Source of the DNA: Brassica napus
Taxonomy: Eukaryota > Streptophyta > Magnoliopsida > Brassicales > Brassicaceae
Length of the DNA: 64,000 bases
Direction of reading: 5' to 3'
Assembly (NCBI RefSeq): GCF_020379485.1
Contig: NC_063448.1
Coordinates: forward strand, 18,313,726-18,377,725
Below, piece after piece: positions 46,581 to 55,579 of this stretch; the first letter of the stretch is position 1; each line of letters begins with the position of its first letter. Under the pieces are notes generated by a model. It saw nothing but the letters and a program-made list of their open reading frames with translations, made no database searches and was not told where the DNA came from. Made by a program: the position numbers and the translations under genes.

Positions 46581-47606
46581 TCAATTATTTTGATGAGTGG
46601 CCTCGTCGAAATCTCCCATAAAGTCAGAGGATTCGAGGTATGTCGATGTTGTACCCACAAGGTGTTCATTGAGATTTACTTCCTTTGCCTTGCCTTTAAT
46701 AGATTCTTGGTACAATTGGCATAGATGCCGAGGAGTTCGACATACTTGAGACCAGTGTCCCTTCGATCCACATCTGTAACAGACGTTCTCATTTTTATGA
46801 GTAGGGTTTTCTTGGGTTTCTTTTCCTTTTACCCGATCAGATCGATTCCATGTGTTGGATCCCCTTCCTCTTGGGTTGTTACTCCTTTCATGGTTGCGGT
46901 TAAATCGATAACCACGACCACGACCAAAACCACGATTGTGACCACGGCCACGACCACGCCCACGATAGGAATAATTTCCTTTTTCCGGATTTTTTATATC
47001 CGTTGCATTTACCTCAGGAAATGCTTTGGTTCCCGTGGGTCGGGCATTGTGGTTTTTAATGAGGAGTTCATTATTTCTCTCCGCTATTATAAGCGCCACA
47101 GCGAGTTCAGAGAACCTCGTATACCCACAATTTCTATATTGTTCTTGTAGAACATAATGATTTTTGTGGAACGTTTGGTAAGTTTTCTCGAGCATTTCTG
47201 CTTCCGAGACAGGCTTACCGCAATAATCTAATTGCGCCGCTATTCTCAATATAGCGGAATTGTACGTTTCCACTTTTTCAAAATCTTGAAATCGTAGATT
47301 TTTCCACTCATCGAGTGCATGGGGGAGAGTAATTTTCTTTTGGTTATCAAACCTCTCCTTCAGAGCTTTCCAAAGATCTAAGGGATCTTTGGTTCTCGCA
47401 TAATCATGCGTAAGATTTTCATCTAGATGCCTTCTCAGAAATATCACGGCCTTAGCCTTTTCATGAGAGGTTGATATATTGCCGTCTTTTATTGTTCCGA
47501 GTATTTCCTCGGAATCTAGATGAAGCTCCATATTTGTAACCCATGCCGTGTAGTTTGTCCCAGTTACTTCCAATGCCGGAAACTGAAGTTTCTCGATTTT
47601 TGCCAT
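46581..47606 (-). CDS. Copia gag (capsid/nucleocapsid)
   Basis: 341 residues, starting MAKIEKLQFPALEVTGTNY, the usual opening of plant Copia gag. The UBN2-type capsid domain covers about residues 50-185. An Arg/Gly-rich RNA-binding stretch follows (GRGRGRGHNRGFGRGRG, about 218-234), then one CCHC knuckle (CYRCGSKGHWSQVC, about 275-288). It ends DEATHQNN and stop, without a pol fusion in the unspliced frame. The protein forms the virus-like particle that packages the element RNA. Confidence 0.92.
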   Translation of the reverse strand: MAKIEKLQFPALEVTGTNYTAWVTNMELHLDSEEILGTIKDGNISTSHEKAKAVIFLRRHLDENLTHDYARTKDPLDLWKALKERFDNQKKITLPHALDEWKNLRFQDFEKVETYNSAILRIAAQLDYCGKPVSEAEMLEKTYQTFHKNHYVLQEQYRNCGYTRFSELAVALIIAERNNELLIKNHNARPTGTKAFPEVNATDIKNPEKGNYSYRGRGRGRGHNRGFGRGRGYRFNRNHERSNNPRGRGSNTWNRSDRVKGKETQENPTHKNENVCYRCGSKGHWSQVCRTPRHLCQLYQESIKGKAKEVNLNEHLVGTTSTYLESSDFMGDFDEATHQNN

Positions 47607-48125
47607 TTGAATTTCTAAAGCACATAAATAAAAATTATTAGAATTTTATTAATATTAAAAGGAACCGTTTACATTAATCATGCAAGCAATTACAAGGAGA
47701 AGCGATGTAAAGAAAATTAAACCGATATTCATCTTAAATTCACTCGGAGTAAATTCTCCAACGAATAAACCATAAATAGAAACACAAATAAAAATGGCAC
47801 ATAAAAACAAAAGTGCGCGAATCATCTTTCTTGAAATGAAAAATCGGAGGAGAGCGATTTGAATATATTTGAGAGAAGATGAAATGTTTTGGATGAGAAA
47901 ATGGAGTGAAAATGAGTTGTATTTATAGATGAAAATTACTGTTCATGACCGTTGGAGAAAGGGGAAATTTTGAAAAAATTTCTTTGTGACCGTTGGGGTT
48001 AAATCGAGTGCACTAAAAATCAGTCTGAAAATATCGTATTAAACGGTCAATCAAATCTATAAAATTTCATAAAAGTAAAAATTATGGCTATGAAATATTT
48101 ATGTTATAACAACAAATCATGCGAC

Positions 48126-48470
48126 GGCTCAGCCGATCAATGCAGAGTAATAAATAAATTATACGGCGGCTCGGCCGACCAATTAATAATAAACAGAATA
48201 TAAGGCGGCTCGGCCGACCAATAAATAATAAACAGAATATAAGGCGGCTCGGCCGACCAATAAATAATAAACAGAATATAAGGCGGCTCGGTCGACCAAT
48301 AAATAATAAACAGAATATAAGGCGGCTCGGCCGACCAATAAATAATAAACAGAATATAAGGCGGCTCGGCCGACCAATAAATAATAAACAGAATATAAGG
48401 CGGCTCGGCCGACCAATAAATAATAAACAGAATATAAGGCGGCTCGGCCGACCAATAAATAAATTAAATT
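48126..48470 (-). repeat. 39-bp tandem repeats in the Copia leader
   Basis: About eight copies of a 39-bp unit built on GGCGGCTCGGCCGACCAATA then AATAATAAACAGAATATAA, starting near 48,165, 48,204, 48,243 and so on at exact 39-bp steps. The fourth has GGTCGACC in place of GGCCGACC. Each standard unit holds the 8-bp palindrome TCGGCCGA in otherwise AT-rich DNA. The array lies between the primer site and gag, in the untranslated leader. Confidence 0.92.
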
Positions 48471-48551
48471 ACTAGTAAATAATATAGGCGGTATTCCGGC
48501 CATTATAACAGGGTATAAATGATACAAATAAATTTTACCGAATCGCAGAGT

Positions 48552-48567
48552 GATCGTGCTGATAACG
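48552..48567 (-). promoter_or_regulatory. Putative primer binding site of the Copia element
   Basis: Directly inside the 5' LTR the minus strand reads CGTTATCAGCACGATC. It is not the usual TGGTATCAGAGC, although it shares TATCAG. The position is right for a primer site; the tRNA is not identified. Confidence 0.55.
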
Positions 48568-48834
48568 TGTTATAAAAGGAACTGGAATTTTATTGTATCG
48601 CGGAAATTTAAATAAGAGCAAAATTTTATACCCGTAGATAGGAGATAACACTGATAACAATAGAGAATTTGTTATTAAAAAGGAGAGGAGATGGTGTATC
48701 TTTCGTCGAACACAAACGTTCGTTTATATAGACGTGAAAAAAGTAAGATTCACTGTGCAAATAGTGCAGCGGGCCCCACACCTTTATATATATTCAACGA
48801 AGACGGCTCATCTTATCTTTTGTCTTTCGTAACA
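48568..48834 (-). repeat. 5' LTR of the Copia element
   Basis: 267 bp, three base differences from the other LTR (near 48,604, 48,617 and 48,749). It carries the promoter for the minus-strand transcript. The AGTTA duplication follows at 48,835. Confidence 0.95.
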
Positions 48835-49084
48835 AGTTAGTCTAGTAATTAGTTGAATAATTAGATATAATATATACAAAAATAAATTTTACTTGCTGAT
48901 CCGCGAGAGTTAAGTGACCTCAAAATAACGGCGGTGTCGGTAAAAAGTCATAAGTAAGTCAAACAAACCAGCAAAATAGTCAAACTCATAAAAGAATTTC
49001 TTTTTTTTTATATTCTCCTGCTCCGTTTCTTGATTCATTCAAGACCCATCTATATTTCTTCCTAGGGACTGTGATTGTAAAAAC

Positions 49085-50557
49085 ATGGATGAGGAATTTA
49101 CAAGATACGTAAGATTACAATCCATGCATCAAGAACTTCCAAGTAATATTGTGGTGAATCCTTTTCTGATTCTTTCTTCTTTCTCAGGCTGCAACAAGAA
49201 TCAAAGAATACATGAAAGACAACAGGAGCAAGGATGAAATTGTGAGGATTCTACAACAACAACATGCTATCCCAGTTTACTTGACCATGAAAGGTAAAGT
49301 GATTTACTTTACTCTACCATCGTTAATGGTGCGAGCCGAAAGAGTCTTTCAATCATTCGATCTTTGTGTTTTTGTAGCTTGGGATCAAATTGAAATCGAG
49401 TCTCCAGGTTTCTTTGAGGAGTATTTTGTCCAAACACTGTTGAACCCCGATGCAGAAAGTGAGCAAAGAAAACAAACAAACAAACAAAAACCCTATTCCT
49501 TTCTTGCCACTCAAGTTTCATTCTTGTGTTTTTTTTTTATTTGGCCATCGACTGATCAAGGACCTACTCAACTCGCATCAACTTGTAAGTTCCCTCAAAT
49601 ATTATTATTCGAATTTGTATATTTCTAGAGAATGTAGTTATTGTATATATTGTTTTATAAATATCCTAGATACGTGTAGATTAGATATGATCGAATCCAA
49701 TTGTTAAAGATTTTATATATTCGACACTAGTGGTTTCACCGTCTTTAAATCTGCGTGTCATCAGTCTCTCTCTCGAATGAAACAATCTCGAGTTTCTTTT
49801 AGCTCCTATTGTTGAGATTATTTGTCTCTGCTTCTTCTTCTAGCAATGGGGACTGCTGGGAGAGATACTGGTGCATCATCATCATCCTTGCATGTTCCTC
49901 CTCCAACTGGTGATGCCCTAATCCCTGTGCAGCAGGCACTTTCTTCCGGTAATTAACACTTTTGATTGTATACTCCTAAAATAGAAATCTGTTTGTTAAC
50001 ATTAATTATATTGTCCCTGCTTCTCTAACAGGAACTGCTCAAAATGTCCCGATAGTTACTCGTGCACAAGTTCCTCCACTAACTGGTGATTCCCTAAGCC
50101 CTGTGCAGCTTCCTTTGCTGTTTGTTTTTTCGTTGTCTACTACTAAAATAATAGAAGAATCTGTTTGTTTGTCCCTGTTTCTAGTACTAACGAGAACTGC
50201 TTAAAATGTCCCGAGAGATAATCGTGCATCATCATCATCATCGCAAGTTCCTCCCGAAACTGCCAATGCTCCTGTGCAGCAACCACTTTCTCCCAGTAAT
50301 GATGCTAGTCGCTTTTTTCCTCTCTTTTGTTTTTCATTAATTATGTGCCTTCCTTGTGTTCTTATTTGTTACTGTTTTGGATTTGGTTTCTTGCAGAAAC
50401 TGAAATTTTGATGAAGATCTTAGCTACCTTGGTTGAGATGAAGAGTAAACAAGACCAGATGCTCCATCTAATGTCCGATGGACGTATGAGAACCCGAGAT
50501 GAGCAGGACCAGACTCAACAAGAGTCACCGGACTCAAGAAGGCAGCGACTTGACTGA
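49085..50557 (+). CDS. Plant-specific small protein with an A_thal_3526-like domain, multi-exon
   Basis: Likely exons: 49,085-49,142 (MDEEFTRYVRLQSMHQELP), 49,188-49,293 (ATRIKEYMKDNRSKDEIVRI), 49,378-49,458 (AWDQIEIESPGFFEEYF), 49,844-49,948, 50,032 to about 50,110, possibly one near 50,190-50,295, and 50,397-50,557 (ETEILMKILATLVEMKSKQ to the stop). Exons 2 and 3 join in phase and resemble the plant-only TIGR01589/A_thal_3526 domain, of unknown function. The middle exons are Ser/Pro/Thr-rich near-copies of each other; the third copy carries an in-frame TAA if read in the phase of the others. The last exon is a short coiled-coil-like, Gln/Asp-rich tail. The exon 1 to 2 join is out of phase as I read it, so exon 1 or the whole gene may be decayed. 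Confidence 0.55.
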
Positions 50558-51120
50558 GACACCAGAAGTTTGGGATTACAAGAACTGATTGCAGAGACTT
50601 ACTGTTTCTACGATGTTTGTTTACTTTCTTAATCTCATCTGTGTTGCTATGATGCTGAATACTTAATCTTATCTATGTTGTTATGATGCTGACTCTTTAA
50701 TCTCACAAATGTTGTTGTGATGCTTCTTACTCTTTAATCTCAGCTAAGTCAGTTTTAAAAAAAACATTTTATATGTTTTCTTGTTGGGTGTCTCAAGGCT
50801 TTCTCTTGTTCGGCTCAAACCTGAAACTTTTGAGCCAAGACTCCCACTCTTCTACCATCGTTCTGTGCTTCTAACTTCTTAGACAGAGTGAAGTTCCTCG
50901 ATCCGGTTGACTCGAGCTTTCAATACAATTCTTGATTCATTTATGTCTCCTCTCAAATTTTGGCTCCTTCTCCTTGAGCTCATTGCACAATGACCTCAAA
51001 AATGCCGCTTCTGTGCACTGCAAACTCCTAAAACACATGTGAAATGCTGGACGAACCAAACACTAACATCAAGAACGTGGGTATGTGTGTGTGAAATGCT
51101 GGACTAACCAAACGCTAACA
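50558..51120. other. Intergenic, no gene seen; short direct repeats
   Basis: Holds loose repeats of TTAATCTCATCTGTGTTGCTATGATGCTGA type just after the preceding gene, and a 51-bp-period pair at about 51,040 and 51,091 (GTGAAATGCTGGAC, then AACCAAAC). No coding exon is supported. Confidence 0.5.
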
Positions 51121-52310
51121 TAAAGCTCAAATGTCACAATGGTGTGATTTTTCCTTAAAACATTTGTATCGTTGAATCTATAGACGACCACGTCCACAAG
51201 CAGTTATGGCTACTGGGCAGGTTCTTTTCCACAGGTTCTAGTGCAAAGAAGTCTCTTGCCAAATTTTAGGTTCTGTCTCTTGACTCTTGAGGGCTTTCTT
51301 TTAACAGATTGTAGCTGCGAGCTGTGTCTGGCTTGCATCAAAACTGGAAGAGAACCCAAAAAGGCAAGACGGGTCATCGTTGTGTTCCACAGGATGGAGT
51401 GTCGCAGGGAGAAGTACTTTTACCTATAGATCATCTTGATTTGTTTTCCAACTTTAGTATCTCTACTTGCATTGTTACATGACCAATTGCATATTTGTCA
51501 TCTTGGATGTTTTCATGTCTGTTGGCTACTGCATACTGGAACAGCTCTTTTTTTTTTAATGATGAGTTTTGTATGCCATGTTGAACATCCTCACAAGTTC
51601 ATTTCGAACTACCTTGCCACACTTGAAACACCTCCTGAACTGAGACAAGAAGCTTGGAACTTGGCTAATGATAGGTAACCTCAGATTTTTTACATTCAGT
51701 GTCTGCTTTTATCTTATTCGACCTCTAATGATATGTCTATATATGCAGTCTGCTTACAACCCTTTGTGTAAGGTGCAGAAGTGAAGTGGTAGCTTGTGGG
51801 GTCGTGTATGCTGCTGACTGCTGCCCGCAGGTTTCAAGTACCTCTCCCAGATAATCCACCCTGGTGGAAATCATTTGATGCAGATAAATCTGGTATTGAC
51901 CAAGTGTGTAGAGTTCTTGCTCTTCTATACAGTCTACCGAAGGCTCAGTATATCTCAGTTTGCAAGGATGGGAAGCCATTTACATTTTCCACTAGATCCG
52001 GGAATACTCAAGCTCAATCATCTACAAAGGTGAGGTAGCTCGCTATCTAAGTTTTTATGATCATGTTGAGTTCATTTATTATAGGAGAAAACAGAATAGC
52101 TTTTGCTGGATTACATGTTTTAATCAGAGTTTTGTCTGAAGTACATTCCCTCTGTGTTGCAGGATGTTTTACCGGCAGTTCATTCCGTTGATACCAAGTG
52201 TGTTCAGCTAATAACGAGTCTAAGGATGGAATGATTACTACGCCTCATGAAAAGCCTACAGATTCGAAGAAGAGCGAACCTGAGTCAAACAGTCTACCAA
52301 TTGGTGGATT
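51121..52310 (+). pseudogene. CYCL1 (cyclin-L) second fragment, overlapping the first
   Basis: Starts inside intron 1 at the same point as 41,669 (AAAGCTCAAATGTCACAATG) and continues past the region covered by the first copy. Recognisable exons: 51,190-51,270 (with TAG in place of a Tyr codon near 51,239), 51,309-51,420 (HRMECRREK), about 51,560-51,675 (VCHVEHPHKFISNYLATLET), 51,750-52,030 (FQVPLPDNPPWWKSFDADK; VCKDGKPFTFSTRSGNTQ) and 52,164-52,300 (matter akin to SANNESKDGMITTPHEKP). The exon with SELKVELSRIERH is replaced by unrelated sequence. Several frame changes are present. The RS domain is missing. Confidence 0.8.
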
Positions 52311-52633
52311 TGAGTGGATTTATGAGTGTGTGTTTTTTTTGGTAAAATGGATTTATGAGTTTTTAAAGTTAAAAATACAAAGAAGCAAATATTGAACTGA
52401 ACTTTGTTATTTTGATAGATATGTACTATTGATTTTCCCAATATTTTTTCTGCCCCAGATTTCACATACGTATTGAACATGTTCCTCTAATAATTCCCCC
52501 TAATACACGTTCCTCTTAAAAAAAAATACATCTATAAAGGGGGAAAATACATAAAAAGGGAGAAAATTTGACATAAAATACACGTTTGGCATAAAACCAC
52601 TATGTCCATTATATGTTTCTTTTTACTTTATCA
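52311..52633. other. Intergenic, no gene seen
   Basis: AT-rich sequence after the cyclin fragment, with two near-copies of ATTTATGAGT and purine-rich AAAGGGGGAAAAT stretches. Nothing coding is recognised. Confidence 0.5.
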
Positions 52634-52873
52634 AGTTTGAAAGTTTTCTTTTTTTTTTTTTTTGACAGCAAAGAATTTACAGACTCATGATGACTCTGTA
52701 AACCAAATCGGTAACTCCGCATCCATGTGAACGACAAAGGACGATTGTTTCCTAGCACTGCGTGCTAGACTATCTGCCCGAAGATTCGCTGTCCGAGGTA
52801 CATGAACTATATCAGAGTTGAGGAAACTTCCTTTGAGAAGCTTTATGTCCTCCAAATAGTTTGAAAGTTTTCT
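52634..52873 (-). mobile_element. LINE 3' stub, 208 bp, with 16-bp target duplication
   Basis: The stub at 52,650-52,857 is flanked by the perfect repeat AGTTTGAAAGTTTTCT (52,634-52,649 and 52,858-52,873). On the minus strand it encodes the end of a LINE RNase H domain (LEDIKLLKGSFLNSDIVHVP, then RTANLRADSLARSARKQSSF) to a stop codon, then a short 3' UTR and a poly(A) run. It is extremely 5'-truncated. The sequence differs from the C-termini of the two other LINEs in the window, so a third family is or was active. Confidence 0.92.
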
Positions 52874-53147
52874 ATTTTTAAAATTTTCCAGTTATCCAAT
52901 TTGTACAATTCCTAACTAATATTTTCCACTTTCTATTGTATGGGTACATCATATTTATATATAATCTCTATTACATAGTAAAAAATACACAAGATATATA
53001 TAAACACCCCAAACTAAAAGCATCAATGGAAGAATCACAACAAAAACCACAAGAACGTGGAAAAGGTTCACATGTTCAATAAAGTCTTCAATAGATTGTG
53101 TTGATGCAGGTTTATGTGATAGTAATGGCCTATTCAACAAATTCACA

Positions 53148-53988
53148 GTGAAGAAAAGAATCCTACCTACTCTCAATCAAACACATGGGAGCTCCAAAAC
53201 TTTTAGCCACTACATAAACAAGATGAAGATTTTGAAAACAAAGTATCTAAGTGGTGATGAACTTCTTCGCTTTAGTTTTGGGTTTGGATGTGATTCAACC
53301 ACAAAACGGTTTATGGCTCGAGAAGAAGTATGGACTGAATATATAAAGGTGAAAGGATAACACAATACAAGACTATACTATTATATATTTTTCTTTATAT
53401 TAATTTTTTTAAAGTTTAAGCACTTCCGAGTTACAAAAAAATTGTGGTGAAACCTTTGAAGAATTAGATGATCTCAATGTTATATTTGAAAGGAATTAAA
53501 CAACATGCAAAAGTGCTATTGATTAGGTGATCCCACTGATGCTCGAACAACTGGAATGGGGGAAACAAAAAAGGAACAAACAAATTATGGTAAGAATTTT
53601 CTTTTAATGTCCAAGAAAATTATGAATCACAGTCATGTTTTTGCAGTCCTTCAAACGATACTTTGAAAAAAACTCGCACTAAGAAAGAGACAAAAAATTA
53701 ATTAATTCATTCATTCAAAAAGAATGTGACAAAAAAGCTTATACTGAGATTATCGATTTAACAACGATTATTCATAAACTTTTCAATTTGATAGAAGAAA
53801 AAGAAACAAAACAGAAACAAGAAGCTCATGAAAGAGAAGCAGAGAAAATGAAGAATAATTTATGGAAAATTATCAAAGAAGTTTCTGATTTGGAGGAACA
53901 TGTATGTTATGATGCCGTTAAAATGATTCATCAACTAGGAATGATAGATGCATTCATTAGCATGTCTATTGATGAACCTTGTGGTTAA
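53148..53988 (+). pseudogene. Myb/SANT-like DNA-binding protein remnant (Harbinger-derived type)
   Basis: A first open stretch (about 53,148-53,360) reads INKMKILKTKYLSGDELLRF, then a block ending in FMAREEVWTEYIKVKG, the trihelix-like pattern of plant L10-interacting Myb/SANT proteins related to Harbinger transposon genes. In the following DNA short matching pieces appear in other frames (LGDPTDARTTGMG near 53,530), with stops. A last stretch (about 53,740-53,988) encodes a charged coiled-coil and the end IDEPCG. The breaks suggest a pseudogene, though introns cannot be excluded. The Athila-like LTR appears to start right after it. Confidence 0.5.
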
Positions 53989-54194
53989 TGATATCTTGCA
54001 TATTTCCATTGTCTTATTCATTCACCCATGTGCATTTTGATCATATAGACTAGGATTTAGTCATGTTTAGGTTGCATTTTGCATACATGAGTCTTTATTA
54101 GGTATTGGAGTACCACATGGAGTTCTTGGAGACATTTGGATGCATTTGGAGCTCAAAAGAGGTAATCTAGGTGATCATTGGATGAGCAGAGCAT

Positions 54195-54503
54195 GGGAGC
54201 GACATCACGGAGCGACGCCATGAGGTCGCTCCAAACTACCTCTCAGAGCGACCTCGCTGGAGCGACCCCGAGAAGTCGCTCGCCATTTCATCCCGGTGGA
54301 AGCCGAAAACGGAGCCGGAGCGACCTATCAGAGCGACCACTCCAGGTCGCTCCCGAAGCCCAAAGCGACTTGGCCAGAGTGACACCCCGAGGTCGCTCGC
54401 ATTTCTATCGCGTGACGACAACACAATGGAGCGACCTCTCAGAGCGACCCACTGAGGTCGCTCCCGAAGCCCGGAGCGACGTGCCGAGGTCGCTCCGCGT
54501 CTA
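54195..54503 (+). repeat. Array of GAGCGAC hairpin modules in the 5' LTR
   Basis: Six modules, each about 38 bp: GAGCGAC, 6-8 bases, GAGCGAC, 6-9 bases, then the inverted GTCGCTC. The last is shortened. The best case at about 54,337-54,358 is GAGCGACC ACTCCA GGTCGCTC, an 8-bp stem with a 6-base loop. Modules are separated by GC-rich spacers. CpG density is much higher than in the flanking DNA. A second array lies at 60,888-61,290. Confidence 0.88.
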
Positions 54504-55453
54504 TTTGTTTGGCCGAATTCATGTTTTCTAAGGGCCTTTTGGTCATTTCATTATGCACGTTTTTACTTTTCAAAAACCTATGTTTTAAGTACATTTGGCA
54601 GCCACCAGGAGGATTATCTTTTGTTCTTAAGAAAAACCTTGGGAAAGTTCATCTCTTGAATCATTCTTGTTCATCTAGTTATTGCAATTCTGTGTTTCCA
54701 ATTCATTGTAATATCCCTCTGTATGATGAATCTGAAATCCAAATTGGGTTTAAGAGGAATCATGAAGAGTAGTGAGTAATCACCATTTGAATTCATGGGT
54801 TAGGAAGATTAAGGGTGATTAGGTTAGAGCTAGGATGTTTTAGTGTAGATCATTCCAAAACCTTGCTAGTAGAGTAATCATAATGCATCTTCTGAGTTAG
54901 CTTCTCAAAAGTTGATCTTTAGGCATTTCCCACCCAAAAGGTGTTTGATGAAATGCCTGAAACAACTCTTCTAAACTTTTAGCATATTTTGCCAAAGACA
55001 TTTGTTGTTAGAAGTGCTAAGATAGCCTTAGACCTTTTAGTAATGATTGCTTCCATATTATTCAACCAAAGACATTTGTTATTTGAAATGTGTTAGTAAA
55101 TGAACATTCATCTAGACATAGAGTTTGTTTAGAATCGTGTCTAAGCTTAAGGTTTATAGTTTGATTGTTCTTCTGCCATCCTTAGTTCGAAACTTGATCA
55201 CTCAAGGTCTAATTCCTATGCCCAAGAGTTCTCATTTTCCTTAGTTAAGAAAGTCAACTCATTTACCGCTTTTATTATTCTGAAACTGAATCAGCTTTAT
55301 TCATTAGCTTAGAAATCATTTGAAATCACTGGTTGCACTTAGATTGAGTGAGTACTTGCATTCTCAAAGCTTCGAATTCCCTTAGAATTGGTTCGACAAT
55401 CATTTATACTACAACATTTGTCTTAGGAACCTTGAAAACTCCTAACATCAAAT

Positions 55454-55466
55454 TGGCGCCGTTGCC
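55454..55466 (+). promoter_or_regulatory. Primer binding site of the Athila-like element
   Basis: TGGCGCCGTTGCC, three bases after the inferred LTR end, matches the aspartate-tRNA type primer site typical of the Athila/Tat lineage. Confidence 0.88.
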
Positions 55467-55579
55467 AAATTCTGAGTAGATTTGAACATTGAGATTTAGT
55501 CATTTGCTTGAGACTAAGTCATCTTTATTTTCTTTTGTTACTGATTCTCCTTCTTCACCTCCCTTTAATTTACAGGTGT

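Larger units (their letters stand above)
42482..48834 (-). mobile_element. Ty1/Copia LTR retrotransposon, intact and young
   Basis: LTRs at 42,482-42,748 and 48,568-48,834, each 267 bp, starting TGTTATAAAAGG and ending TTTCGTAACA. The target duplication is AGTTA (42,477-42,481 and 48,835-48,839). The LTRs differ at three positions, all G in the left copy and A in the right. gag and pol are both open on the minus strand. The leader between the 5' LTR and gag holds a 39-bp tandem repeat array. At a rate of 1.5e-8 per site per year, three differences in 267 bp would mean roughly 0.4 million years. Confidence 0.96.

Noticed and set aside
48126..48470. Regular repeats that could suggest a CRISPR array
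   Set aside because: The repeats are contiguous with no variable spacers and lie in a plant retroelement.
48183..48527. Open frame of 114 repeated codons on the minus strand
   Set aside because: It is only the translation of the 39-bp tandem repeat, lies in the Copia leader, and resembles no protein.
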